Below are positions 35,125 to 48,400 of a DNA stretch of 64,000 bases, piece by piece. Source of the DNA: Luidia sarsii. Its lineage: Eukaryota > Echinodermata > Asteroidea > Paxillosida > Luidiidae. Under the pieces are notes generated by a model that ran no database searches, was not told the DNA's origin, and saw only the letters and a list, made by a program, of their open reading frames with translations. Every line of letters starts with the position of its first letter. Positions within the stretch are counted from its first letter, which is position 1. The stretch spans positions 9,553,721 through 9,617,720 of the forward strand of contig OX465107.1 in the NCBI GenBank assembly GCA_949987565.1. The letters run 5' to 3'. The position numbers were made by a program, and so were the translations under genes.

Positions 35125-35500
35125 GAAAAATTGGCAAATAAACTTTGACTGGACCGGGACTTAAACCCGAGACCTCTGGACTAGCGTAACGTAACGTACC
35201 GGTGTTCTTCCATCTGAGATCTGAGCTATCCAGTCCTTAGATGGTGGCCTACCAAAACAGTCAACTAGTTGCCGGTGGGGGCGCGAGTCAGAAGCAATTG
35301 TTTGCATCTGAATGAAAGCAGGGGCGGGTGCGATCCCTGGAGATATGCGGCAGTTAATGGTTGAATTGCTTCTGACTGGCGCCCCACCCCGGCAAAGACT
35401 AGTTGACTATTATTGGGATGCCACCATTTAAGGGATGGATAGCTCAGATGGAAGAGCACGGGTACGTTACGTTACGTTTGTCCAGTCAAAGTTTTCTTTG
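35125..35500. mobile_element. Foldback tRNA-derived SINE
   Basis: A tRNA-like head with a B box (GGGTTTAAGTCCCGG on the minus strand, about 35160) sits at the left. A second head in plus orientation (GGATAGCTCAGATGG, about 35437) sits at the right. The bodies between them are inverted copies (GTCAACTAGT and GTCAGAAGCAATT blocks) meeting near 35310-35365. Both heads share a GTAACGTAACG insert. It looks like two SINE copies joined tail to tail. Confidence 0.7.
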
Positions 35501-36376
35501 CCAATTGTTCAAATTGTTCAAAAGTTCCCAGTCAATTTGTCCTTGGTTTGTTTAATATGTGAAAATATGATTGAAAATGTATTATCATTTTGGTCTCCGA
35601 TTTGGATAAATTTTCGTTAAAAGTTAAATCGGGGATACAATAATTTCGGGGAAATATTGAGTCATCCTACTCAAGGATAACGATAAGAAGCAAAAAGTGA
35701 ATTGTTCAGCTAATCCGTCGAGATGGTAATCTTTTCCGAACCACACAAAGTACACCATGGTTACACGAGACAGTCCAATCTCCATTATGAACTTGTGCCA
35801 ACACAAACTATCTGCATCAAATCAAATCAACCTTTCAAAGCCGTATTTTGTCCCATATTTGGCTGTAAATGGCTGTAAATGAAAGATATATTAGGTTATA
35901 TACTCCCGTTGAATATTGATATCTGAAACTCCATGTTTTGGGGTTGAATATTAATTTTTTATTTCGTTGAAAAACGGACCCGATCAAGGTCCATCAGGAA
36001 AAGGGCCTCCATTTTCCGCATACGTTCTAGGTTTGTCTGAATGTGCGGCTGAATACGCGGCTGGGTTTTGGGGCTCAATACGCGGCTACCTTCAGCTAGG
36101 TTAGCAGGCGCACTGCGAGTTTCAGCTCAAGTCTGGTACTTGGACTTATTGATGTACAATTCAAACTGTTAGCGATTGTCAGACTAGTGTTATGAAACCG
36201 TGTCCAGCCAGCAAAGTTTTGAGGCAGTGGGAAAGTAAACAATCGGCCTTTTGCGTTGCGCCTATCGAAGGGAACAGTCGGGAAGTGTGTCGACGACCAC
36301 TGTCTGCAATTCAGATCACACCCCCTTTGACGTTTGTCTTTAGTTTAATTGAAGTCGCTCAACTTGTCCCGGCAAC
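35501..36376 (+). promoter_or_regulatory. Presumed CAT upstream region and 5' UTR
   Basis: The stretch before the CAT initiator ATG. No TATA box was recognised. GC content rises towards 36000-36376, and AATACGCGGCT occurs twice (36051, 36080). The role is inferred only from its position. No competing gene is seen. Confidence 0.35.
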
Positions 36377-36430
36377 ATGGCTGGAAGAGAAAAGGCCACA
36401 AATCAGATGGAGGATTATAAGGAGACAGTG
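36377..36430 (+). CDS. CAT: CAT exon 1 (coding part)
   Basis: [18 protein letters not shown] followed by donor GTAAGT, phase 0. It resembles the animal catalase N-terminus (MADxRDxAxxQMxxWKE) and joins in frame to [11 protein letters not shown] of exon 2. This short exon is easily missed; it is placed by similarity, phase and donor. Confidence 0.85.
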
Positions 36431-39400
36431 GTAAGTTAGTTACTGTTACTGTTAGTGTTACAATCCTACTGCTGACTAACTGAGTATCGTGGGAAGAATT
36501 CGAGTCAACTCGTACCCATGCAAACTCGTGCCCAACCAACTCGTACCCGCGCCAACTCGTACCCGCGCCAACTCGTACCCGCGCCAACTCGTACCCGCGC
36601 CAACTCGTACCCGCGCCAACTCGTACCCGCGCCAACTCGTACCCGCACCAACTCGTGCTCGTGATTAAGTTTGCTATTAAAATTAATAAATTATTTTAAA
36701 GTCAAACAATTAAAGGAAAACTGACTGGGAACGTTTTTAATTTTTTTTAATAGTCAACTATTCTTTGCCGTGGTGGGGGCGCCAGTCAAGTATTTAACCT
36801 AGATCTGCCGTATATCTCCAGGGATCTCGCCCCGCTTTCATTCGATACGCACAACAATTGTTGCAAACCTGGCTACAGCAGTCGGGCAATTGTTTTGCGT
36901 ATCGAATGAAAGCGGGGGCAAGTTCCCTGGAGATATGGGACCGCCACCATCCAAAGGGCTGGATAGCTGAGATGGTTGAGCGCGGGTAGGGTAATCCAGA
37001 GGTCTCGGGTTCGAGTCCCGGTTCAGTCAAAGTTTTCTTTCAAAAAAATAAATCATTTTGTTTGCTCCTTGGTTGTTAAAATGTGTCCATTTTGTTTCCT
37101 CGAGGCCTTCACAGACTGGATACTAGTACGTGTACTAATACCATGGCCTCCGAAAAGGAGCAGTTCCCTGTTCCGTGAGTATGGCCAGCAACAGGACTCG
37201 ATCACAGTAGACGGGAAAAAGACTTTAAAAATAAGACGCCCTCTGGGGCTTAACCCTCACCAGTGAAAACGATATACCGGTACACATAGTCCCAGGGGAC
37301 GATTCCCCACATCAACAACACAGCGATACAAATTACCCAACCGAAAATTCCCCCACATTGGATCCCCTATAACTGGACACTTCATAAAGGTTAGTTAGAA
37401 TTCAAGTCAACTCGTTCTCCGTGCATTATTTTATCTGAGCACGAGTTGGTGCGGGCACGAGTTGGTGCGGGTACGAGTTGGCACGGGTACGAGTTGGCAC
37501 GGGTACGAGTTGGCACGGGTACGAGTTGACCAAAATGGGCACGAGTCGGTCAGAGTACGAGTCGGTTTGGGTACGAGTTGACCTGTTCCCCGTGGGAACC
37601 CCAGTTTTCGACGGTACGCGTTTTCGACGCTTGCCTTCTAAATCACATCGCACGATGAAAATAACTCCGTATTACGATCTCAGACTTCGTATCTTCCAGT
37701 TCCAGTCGGTTTCCTCATGGAGGAATAAGGAGTCTCTCCTTATTCCTTCATGGTTTCCTGCTCTTTGTCCGTCACCGAAAATTTGAAAAGTTAAGGCTCT
37801 TTCAGTAGGCCAAACTCGTGTGATTCAAAAAGTTGCTCTTTTGGGGTCTAATTTCCTAGGTGCAAAATTGGCAGTTGCTTCGAAGCTCCAGTTTTCAGTT
37901 TTCTTTATTGTTGGTCCTAAAAAAAATCTGAGTGTACCGTAACAAACCACAACATACGTAGAACAAAAATATATCACGCAACTTGAGGTAGTCCATTGTG
38001 GGTAAAAACTATGGAGGCTCCTAAAGGGCGTCTCGCTTATATAATTTTTTTTATATTCTTTTTATTATTAAAAAGTAACATGGCCTAATAGGCTTTTATA
38101 AACAAATGAAAAAAATAAAATGGCAGCTAGAGAAAGTACCAAGAAGGAGGAAATGTGTCTCTGGAGTGACATTGGGAAAGGTCGTAACTGAAGAAGCAGT
38201 GAGAAGGAGGATTGAGGAGTTTTTTAACGCAGTGGTTGTGTTTACGGCAGTCGTCCATGTGGTACCCTGACCTACTTAACATTTGTCAGGATGTTTAGCT
38301 CTTGGAACCAGACTATCAATGAATAGTCTGGTTCAACCAGCCTGCAATGCTGACGAATACTTTCAAGTGAGGGAACCGCACGGACGACTGCCTTAACAAT
38401 AGCCACTGCATTATTTTAAACGTCACAAAAGAAGACATCAACCAGACCAATAAGTTTTAAGAATAAATTATGAATGATTTGAGGAAAGTGTGAGAAGCAG
38501 TGTCGAAAAAAAAAAAAAACATACAGGGAAGAATTGTATCCTCCAGTTACCGGTTTTCGACGATATAAGGACTTTTCTTCAAGCTGACTTTTCTTCAAGC
38601 AAGTATCACACTAAAACTTAAAAGAGCTCTCAGTCACTTTGTCCACACCACAGACTATTAGAATAATCATAGAGAAGGTTGATCAAGCCTGTCACTTCCG
38701 TAAGATTACCCGGTTTTGTTGACATCCGCGGTGCACCGCGCAGTAAGTAAGCATCGTCACCTATTTTTATATGGTGGTGTTTAGTAAGGTGTCCCAGTGC
38801 AGCCAAACGCAAAATAAATTCTTAAAATAACTAAAAATGCTGTGTGGCACTGTAAAATTCTTCCCTGTATGTTTTTTTGTGTTCGACACTGCTTCTTACG
38901 CTTTCCTCTAATCATTCATAATTTATGCTTAAAACTTATTGGTCTGGTTGATGTCTTCTTTTGTGACGTTTAAAAAAACTCCACAAGCCTGTCACTTCCG
39001 TAAGATTACCCGGTTTTGTTGATGTCATTCAATTCAATGCCAATGTCATTCAAGAGGCACATTTAGAAAAAGGGCGATTGTAAGGGTCCAAGTTACACTG
39101 TACTGTACTCGGACTACAGTAGGCCCTACTGTTTTCCCATTTTACAAAACGTAAATTTCTTCAGCATTGAATCTATTTTTAGTATTTAGTAATTTATGAT
39201 ATTTCATTAAGTAATTCAATTGTGTAAGCATTTTATTTTTAGATCTTGATTGGCAGGTCTCAAGGCCGCAGTGTTCCTTTAAGTACATGTACACCATGGA
39301 GAAGTGCACTGATTTGTGTTTGCCCTTTCAAACTTGTAATTCTTTAAGTTAAACTCAGTGTTTACTAAATGAACAAGTCAATACCCGAAAGATGCGAATG

Positions 39401-42400
39401 TCAAAAAATTTGCAACTAGCCAAAGCTAATTTTTCTCCAAACGTGTCATGACAATGAAGCTGTATACCATTCTTGTACAGTTTTCTTCGACCAACTTGCC
39501 TTTTTTGAACTTAACATTTGAACAGTTTGAGATAAATTGGAATATCTCAAACTTTCCAATCTCCAATTTGTTGGAATCTGTTTTAAAGGGTTTTTACAAA
39601 GAGTTTGCAGACATCACTCTTGGGCAGTTGGGAAATTTCTCACAGCCCCAACCAGACCACCAATAAGGTTTGCATCTAGGGGATTGTACAATGCTTAACG
39701 TTTGTGTCCAACATTACCACCAAGATTGTTTCTGGTGTGTGCTCCTACATGTACGTACAATATCCTGTTGTGTAGCAGTGTAGAATCCAATTCACTTACC
39801 CCCAGAACTGTGGGGTCCTCTGTCCGCTGCTCTCCATACAAACCCCACAGATAACCATGCTAGGCTACTGTGTGATGTTCACTTTTACTGGGGCATAGGA
39901 CTCAGCAGGTTCCGCATAACTCCTAAAAAAGGCCTACTGCTTCATTTGGCCCAGAGATTTCTTGGCGAGGTGGCTTACATACCAATCGCCTGTATGCAAC
40001 TGTCCATGGGGCGAAAATGTGTCAATTACTTAATTTCCACCCAAAATGGGCAAAACCTCCCGCTTTGCGTCGCAAGATTCAAACAGCAGCTCTGTAACCG
40101 GCAGTCTGGTCCCCTGTACGTGCAGGCACGTATAGTATAGCGCCTAGCTGCGAAGACGGTTATCTGTGTGGTTCTGCAGTAGGGATAGCAGCAGATGGAG
40201 GACCACACACTTCTGTTGGTACAATTCACCCAGACCACCTACATATATACTAACCACACTGTAACTGTTTCTCTTTATCATTTAAATGTTAGATTACAGT
40301 ATACATGGTATAGCAAATAAGATACGGCCTATCCTAGCCAGCTAGCTACATGTACATGTATGTTGTATCATAATTGGATGTTTCTACATGCCTCACCGTA
40401 ATGCTAGTGACATCAATGAACTCAGCAGATCGTTAAAAAAACAAACAGCAAACAGCCTCTCAGATAAGCATATAATCCTCGCAGGAGACTTCAACTGCCC
40501 AAACATTAACTGGGATAGTTGCACTGTTACTCCTGGAAGCAGTGATACGTGCATACAACAAAACTTAATTGACATCACCACCAACCTGACACAAGTCCAC
40601 TTGCTACCCACACGTGAAAATAACTTGTTGGACCTAGTATTCACATCCAACCCTACATTAGTGAAGTCTTCAATCTCTGCCCCAGGACTTTCTGATCATG
40701 ATATTGTGATAACTGACGTCGATACAAAGCCATTCCATATTCATGCACCGAAGAAATGTTACTTGTACTCAAGCGCAAACTGGAAAAACTTATCAGAGGA
40801 TATGGATATTCTTTCTAAAGATATTGGAAACATGCAAGGAAACGGCTGCGACCTACATCAGATGTGGGATCAGTTTAAATCAACCCTCTTGAAGGCAATT
40901 GAAAAGCACATTCCCTACAAGATGAGGAAAGGGAATTCCTCTCCTCCTTGGTTTGGCAGAACCATTACAAAACTAATCAAACGGAAAAGGAGACTCTACA
41001 GACGTGCCAGGAACCACAGCAAATGGCAAGCATACCGCTGCTTCCAGAAGGAATGCAAGAAAACAATCAGAAGGGCAGAATGGGACTATACAAACAAAAT
41101 CATCCAGGAGGGCCTGAGCAATAATAACACCAAGCCTTTTTGGAGGTACATTAAAACTAGACGACAGGACAACATAGGTGTTGCCCCCCTGAAGAGCAAA
41201 GGCACCCTAATCAATGACAGTGCATCTAAGGCAAGAATCTTGGCTGACCACTTCAAATCAGTATTCACTCATGACACTGACCCCCTCAATGATCCTCCTC
41301 AGATGACTAAAGTCATTGGCCAACAAATAGGTCGCATAGTGATCCATTCAGCCGGGAGTGGCCAAACTCCTACGTAATTTGAATGTCAACAAAGCTTGCG
41401 GACCAGATAACATCCCCAACATTGTTTTAAAAAGCTGTGCCAATAACATCGCCCCAGGACTGTCCGTCATCTACCAGAAATCACTTGACTCTGGCCAACT
41501 ACCAACAGACTGGCTGAATGCCAATATACATGTATCATGTGTGTTCAAGAAAGGAGATAAACATCTTGCTGAAAACTACCGGCCCATCTCTTTAACATCT
41601 GTAGTATGCAAGCAACTTGAGCACATCATCCACAGACAGATCATGGCGCACCTTGAAGATCACAACATCCTCACACACCTCAACCATGGTTTCCGCAGTG
41701 GCTTCTCTAGTGAAACCCAGCTCATTGTTACAGCCGATGATTTACTTAAATCGTTTGACCACACACACACACACACACACAAAAAACAAAAAAACAAACA
41801 AGTCGACATTGCGGTACTAGACTTTTCAAAAGCGTTTGAGACTATACCCCACAGAAAACTTCTTCACAAACTACATAACTATGGCATCAGAGGTACGCTA
41901 CACCAGTGGCTTACCTGCTTCCTCACACAACGCAACATGAAAGTCGTACTGGAGGGTGTGGCGTCACAGGAAGTACCAGTAGGCTCTGGAGTCCCCCAAG
42001 GAACAGTGTTGGGACCATTACTTTTCATGTGCCACATAAACGACTCCCAGACAGCGTTACATCCCAAGTCCGCCTTTTTGCAGACGACTGTCTCTTGTAC
42101 CGCCAAATTAACTCACCCGATGACCGTATTACCTTGCAGCAAGACCTGGAAAACCTCGAAACCTGGGCCCAACAGTGGGAATGCGCTTTAATGCCAATAA
42201 ATGCAGTATGTTGAGCATCCGAAACAAATCTACACACTTCTACAGCCTCAACAACACCATCCTAAAGCACGTATCTGATATCCGCTACCTGGGCATTCAC
42301 TTTTCCTCGGACCTCAAATGGAACTTACATGTATCCAACACCACCAAGAGAGCAAACTCCACATTAGGATTCCTACGGAGGAACCTCAGAAACTGCCCAC

Positions 42401-45400
42401 CAAGCTGTAGACGGACAGCCTACATGGCCCTGGTGCGATCGGCGCTGGAATATGGGGCAGTGGTTTGGGACCCCTATTCAATAACCAACATAGACCGCCT
42501 TGAACGTATCCAACATCGTGCTGCTCGTTTCATTACCGGCGATTACAATTCACGGAAAACAGGATGTATCACTGAAATGCTGCGATCTCTAAAATTACAG
42601 CCCCTTCAGGTGAGACGGAAACAACTACGCCTGATACTCCTGTACAAGATGGCAAAGGGACTGGTAACAGCTATCCCCTCACACCTATACCTAACACCAA
42701 GGGAAAAAGGAAGATTAATTCGCCCAAGAAAACTTGATGGCTCAACCTCATCCTCATCCAATCCCATAGCAAATTCCATCGCCGTAAACTCCAAATGCTT
42801 CAAAGCATCCTGGTGCAATACAGACCAACTCAAAAACTCCTTCTTCAATAGGACAGTCATAGACTGGAATCACCTAAACGAGAACCTTGTTCAAGCTGAC
42901 TCGGTTGAGAGGTTCAGAACCCTCCTTGGCCATGGATCACACTCAGTCTAATTTACCAGCGTTCACCCTCTCACTCTGTTGCGTTAATGCCAGAATTGGT
43001 TTCTGCAACATACAGATACAGATACAGAATTAACATTCCTTTTCCTGCTGCACACAACCTGGGAAAGTAATTCTAAATCAGGAATGGCTGTGGCAATTAT
43101 AACCACATCAATGTTAGTATCCACTAACCAGTGTAATCACTATTTGGGATGTGTGTATCTCTGCAAAGTATTGATCACAGGGGAAATGACATACATGTGT
43201 GATGTGTATGAAGAAGTTTGTTGAATGAATATATTACTTTGCCTTGTACAGCAGGTGTATAGCATGGACGCACCTGATCAGGTCCTGGTGAAGTTGAAAG
43301 TGTGTTTCTCATGGACACAGGAAGTATAGCACTCCAGTTAACAGAGTCCAGTTTACAATAATTGCATTACTGTACTTGCATACATGTACATGTACACATG
43401 TACTGTGCTTGGATGTAGTTTTTTTATTTTCTTGCTACAGTATATAATTTAACCTTGCGTAGGTGTATTTACTGCACATGGAAATGCTACAGAGTGCAGT
43501 GGGCTATTGAATATGTCCATGTCCTACGTGCTGACCTGTATTGAGCTTAACAATATCAGAGGTACATGTACAATTCTATAAAGCTTTGAAAGATATGGTT
43601 TATGTACGTAAACAGAATGGGGGATATTTACTACTAGTACTGTCTACTGTACTCACATGATCAAATACACACCATAGAATGTAGAAAAGATTTTTGCAAA
43701 GTCATTGAATGAATCACCACCAGTCATTCTTCCTTTCACCTACACTGTACAGTACACACATGTACGTGTATGTGTATAGGCACAAGTTTTGTACCTGTAC
43801 ATGTTCATACGTGTGTATGTAGAAGTTAAAATACTGGTAATGACTGTGCTGTGCAACTTCTTGATGACTACTCTTGAACCACTTTACCCAGGAAACTCTC
43901 CTGAGTCTCAGTGATGTTGCTATGTGCCAGACCTCAGGATACAGGCACTACTTTTGTCCACATTTTAAAACAAAGACTATTAGCCTCCTTCAAACATTTA
44001 CCATTTAACACACCTTTCATTATGCCAGTTGCTGGTTTTTTGAAAGGTTCGTGGAGAACTGGGAGTCCCAGTGATTAAAGACTTAGAGGGCCTGCTATCA
44101 GTGCTATGACCTGTTTTGCCTTTGAGCATGATCAAGCTAGGATTGAAATCATGTCAATTACTTGACCCTTGTATATTTAAGGCATTGAACATGAAGGCAG
44201 AAAGCAGTTTGTTTTTGTTCTACTTTCCAAACACTTTGAATGAGTTTTGTAGTTCCTACCTGAGGAGATAGTAAATCCTCTTCACATAGGATTTAATTTC
44301 TTGAACAGCATAGAGCAGTAACCATCGATGGGCTCCGAGACCAATGTAGGTCTCACGGTAAGCCACACAAAAGTTTTCTAAGAGCTTACCAAAAGGATGT
44401 AGGGATGTATCGAATGCCTGTAAGATAGATAGATGTCAGTCAGTGTACAGTGTATACATACTGTAATGATATGTCAATGACGCAGAACAGCTACCAGTAG
44501 CAACAACCCCTATTGAACATTCCTGAAACCATCTCAACTAACTTGGAGCATACAGGCATAGCTGCCATGTCAGCACACAGTGGCTATTAAATCAAACACA
44601 AACTCCTACCCTTCCAGGTACATTAACTCATTCACTCCTGGGATGGAGAGAGGTAATTCATGATAAAATATCTTGTTCCAAGGATGCAAGCACCACAAAA
44701 TCCTATAAACCAAAACCAACACAATTATCTCAATCTCCTCTTTCAAATGTAAGAGCCAAACCTTGGTCCAATTTCTCCAATCCAATATGACTGACAAAAA
44801 ACTGCTAACAGTAGCAGAACATTATTTACATACTCTAAGTTGATTCCTTTGATAAGCAAGGCATTTTTAGTTGTGCAGTTGCAATGTTACCATAACTAAG
44901 AAGTTTTTGCTTATGGGCAAGATTGTAAGAGACTCCGTGAAACTAAGCCTTGATGGTATGAGGACCTTACCTTAGTGAGATATTCTTGGATTGACTTGTA
45001 GTCTTCCTCAGTAATCTTGCCTCTACTCTGTCCACAATTTGGTATCTTTTGAAGTTCCTCACCAACTTTGCTCCTATCATCTTTATGAAGCCTAAAGGTA
45101 TTGTAAACAACATGCATTAGGCAGTAACCATCGATGGGCTCCGAGACCAATGTAGGTCTCACGGGAAACCGCTAATTATACATGTTTTTTTAATGATTTT
45201 TTTTCAAATTTGAGGCAAAATAAAAAAAAATGGCTATGTACTGACATCTAGATAATATCAAAACACAAATACCTACCTAAAAAGAAGTTTATAGCATGTA
45301 CATGTACAATGGCTGAGAAATTGATGTTATTGTGCTCAAAACTTTCATTTTGCGAAAAATGCATTTTAAAAAGACGACTCCATATTTTGGCTATGATATT

Positions 45401-48400
45401 CTAATTACGGTTTATCAAGTCACATGCATGATCCATATTAACTTGCACCAGCATAATAATATGCGACTTCCAATCATTAAAACCAATGGGAGGCTTTTTT
45501 AGGAAGAAAATCTGCTTTTATTAAGCTTTAATAACAAATTGTGCATTTTTTAATACTACAGAAATGGTTCAAATGGGACATTGTGATTGAGAATATTTAA
45601 TTAATTTTTTGGACAGATTTTAGGGTGGAATTTGGTCACAAAATGTGTTTGTTTAAGACCTCTGAGATACAAAAATTAATAAATCAATATATACCAAATG
45701 AAAATTTACATATTAGGCCTAATGGAAAACTTAATGCATTAATCTAAAAAATGAAACAAAAATCACCAAAATAGGCATTTTCTTAACTGTAGGTCCCCTT
45801 AAGTATGTCAGCATAGACATGTATACATTGTACACAAGTACAGTGTACATTGCATCTAGACAAATAATGAATCCATCCCATAGTCCTTAAATTATGTGCA
45901 GAACTCAAGATCTTATTAAAGGGAACACTACAGGTGTACCTATAATCTCCATGCTATAATTAGTTGTTTAGTGTTTAGTGTTTACCTTTGTTTACCTTTA
46001 TCAGTGTTTAGTGTTTACCTTGTGAACAAAACCCTTCCACACATAATAATACATTACCTACATGTACTGTACACTGTTTATGATTTAACTGTTCTAATGT
46101 TTACATTATGCTATGTATGTTCCTTCATTTAAAGATAAATAAGTAATGTAATGTAGTGGTTGGAGTGAAGTGTTCTTGGTTTTACTTTTTGAATGGGATT
46201 AAAAACAATGCAAACAATTCTAAGGATGTGATGCAAGTATTATTACATGTACTGTACATGAACAGTGTACATACGACCGGTTCAGCACCGCAAAGCTGAT
46301 TGATTCAAATTAGAACATGGCATTTGAATGGATGGTGATTTTTGGTGGTCCATGGAAATTAGTCTACATGTAGCTTCATTAGAGGCCATTTGATGCTGCA
46401 ATTATTTGACAGTAATTTGTCAGTAATTAAAGAGGTAAGAGAGCTAACCCAGGGGCTATGAGAAACAGCAACAGGTGTGAGTCCTAGGAGGGCTTATAAA
46501 TGCAGCTCTAGGATTGTGTACAGCATGATCAAGCATTATGCCATCTGTCAATGGAATATGCTGATTGATTTGATGAAATAATGTATTACTTAAGCATTTG
46601 ATTTCAAGACCATTAACCATTTCCAATATTTTCATGGATCATATATGTGAATTATCTGTAAGAACTAAATAAGTTGCTGAACTGCTAAGTTATCATTTCA
46701 CTGATCAATATCTTATTTTGCAATCTGAATCTGTCATCTTTTTAAACATGAAAAAAGAAAGAACCCCAATACCAAATAAATGTGCATAATAGCCCTAATA
46801 TATTTGATGTAATTATCACAGGAGAATATGGGTCGGTTGACAACCTCCACTGGTATGCCTATAGACAACAAGCAGGCTACCATGACTGCAGGACCCAGAG
46901 GACCCGTTCTTCTGCAGGACTTTGCTTTCACCGATGAAATGGCTCACTTTGGAAGGGAAAGGATCCCAGAGCGTGTTGTGCATGCCAAGGGTGCAGGTTA
47001 GACATACAGCTTAACCTGCCATCTTGATCATACATGTAATCTCCTTGGTGCCTCCTTGAGTTGGCCTTGGTTCCCCCTTGAGTTGGCCTTGGTGCCTCCT
47101 TGAGTTGGCCTTGGTTCCCCCTTGAGTTGGCCTTGGTTCCCCCTTGAGTTGGCCTTGGTGCCTCCTTGAGTTGGCCTTGGTTCCCCTTGAGTTGGCCTTG
47201 GTTCCCCCTTGAGGTGGCCTTGGTTCCCCCTTGAGTTGGCCTTGGTTCCCCCTTGAGTTGGCCTTGGTTCCCCCTTGAGTTGGCCTTGGTGCCTCCTTGA
47301 GTTGGCCTTGGTTCCCCCTTGAGGTGGCCTTGGTTCCCCCTTGAGTTGGCCTCGGTTCCCCCTTGAGTTGGCCTTGGTTCCCCCTTGAGTTGGCCTTGGT
47401 GCCTCCTTGAGTTGGCCTTGGTTCCCCCTTGAGTTGGCCTTGGTTCCCCCTTGAGGTGCCTTGGTTCCCCCTTGAGTTGGCCTTGGTTCCCCCTTGAGTT
47501 GGCCTTGGTTCCCCCTTGAGTTGGCCTTGGTTCCCCCTTGAGGTGGCCTTGGTTTCCCCTTGAGGTGGCCTTGGTGCCTCCTTGAGTTGGCCTTGGTTCC
47601 TCCTTGAGTTGGCCTTGGTTCCCCCTTGAGGTGGCCTTGGTTCCCCCTTGAGTTGGCCTTGGTTCCCCTTGAGTTGGCCTTGGTTCCCCTTGAGTTGGCA
47701 TTGGTTCCCCCTTGAGGTGGCCTTGGTGCCCTGAACCATCTTGATGATGCCAAGGCAGTGATGGAAATAGCTGGATTCGCATCGCAAAATGCGATACATT
47801 TTCCACGAAATGCGAGACAATTTAGAAAACGGTTCGCATTTTGTGCGAGTCAAAATCCATCGTAAGACCATCATGCGTTGAACGTACCCTTGCACTGTAC
47901 GTGTGCATGTACATGTACATGTACACTGTACATGTACAGTGTACATGTACACTGTACATGTACAGTACATGTACTGTACATTGATGTTGATAGTGCAAGT
48001 GCGGTGGCGGCCAGACTCCCCATCGGCTTTTCATAAGCGGCTATAGTCACTTTCCGTAGATCCGTATACACACAGGTCTTTCGACCGCCAAGCGCCTACC
48101 CTGTAAACATCTTCCAAATCTGTCGATTTTACCCTTAAATTGAAAAGTAGCGCACGACGTTAGCAATGTTGGCAAGTCTAGGTATGGTTTCCGCCTCTAG
48201 GTAACGCCATAGCGACACTACAGGACCATTAGGGCCGAAACCAGCCTACGCGCTGCAATGTGACATGACACAACACGTCTTTGCACACACTGTATACATG
48301 TACACACATACTGTACATGTACCTGTACATGTATACTGCACAGTGCACGTGCACAGCCGGCTGCATGAGTACGCTGTGCTACTCAAGCCTGATCGGAACT

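Noticed and set aside
36345..36635. Minus-strand frame with [16 protein letters not shown] repeats
   Set aside because: Translation of the 16-bp minisatellite overlapping CAT exon 1 on the other strand.
36957..37028. Functional tRNA gene
   Set aside because: The anticodon stem is decayed, and the sequence sits in a repeated SINE unit with body and tail.
39448..39666. 72-codon plus-strand frame in CAT intron 1
   Set aside because: No family resemblance, no splice partners, and not between compatible exons; a chance frame.
46928..47970. Long minus-strand frames of 292, 319 and 241 codons (Gly/Gln/Lys-rich repeats)
   Set aside because: All are produced by the stop-free 22-bp minisatellite. 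They overlap in three frames and run through an intron.
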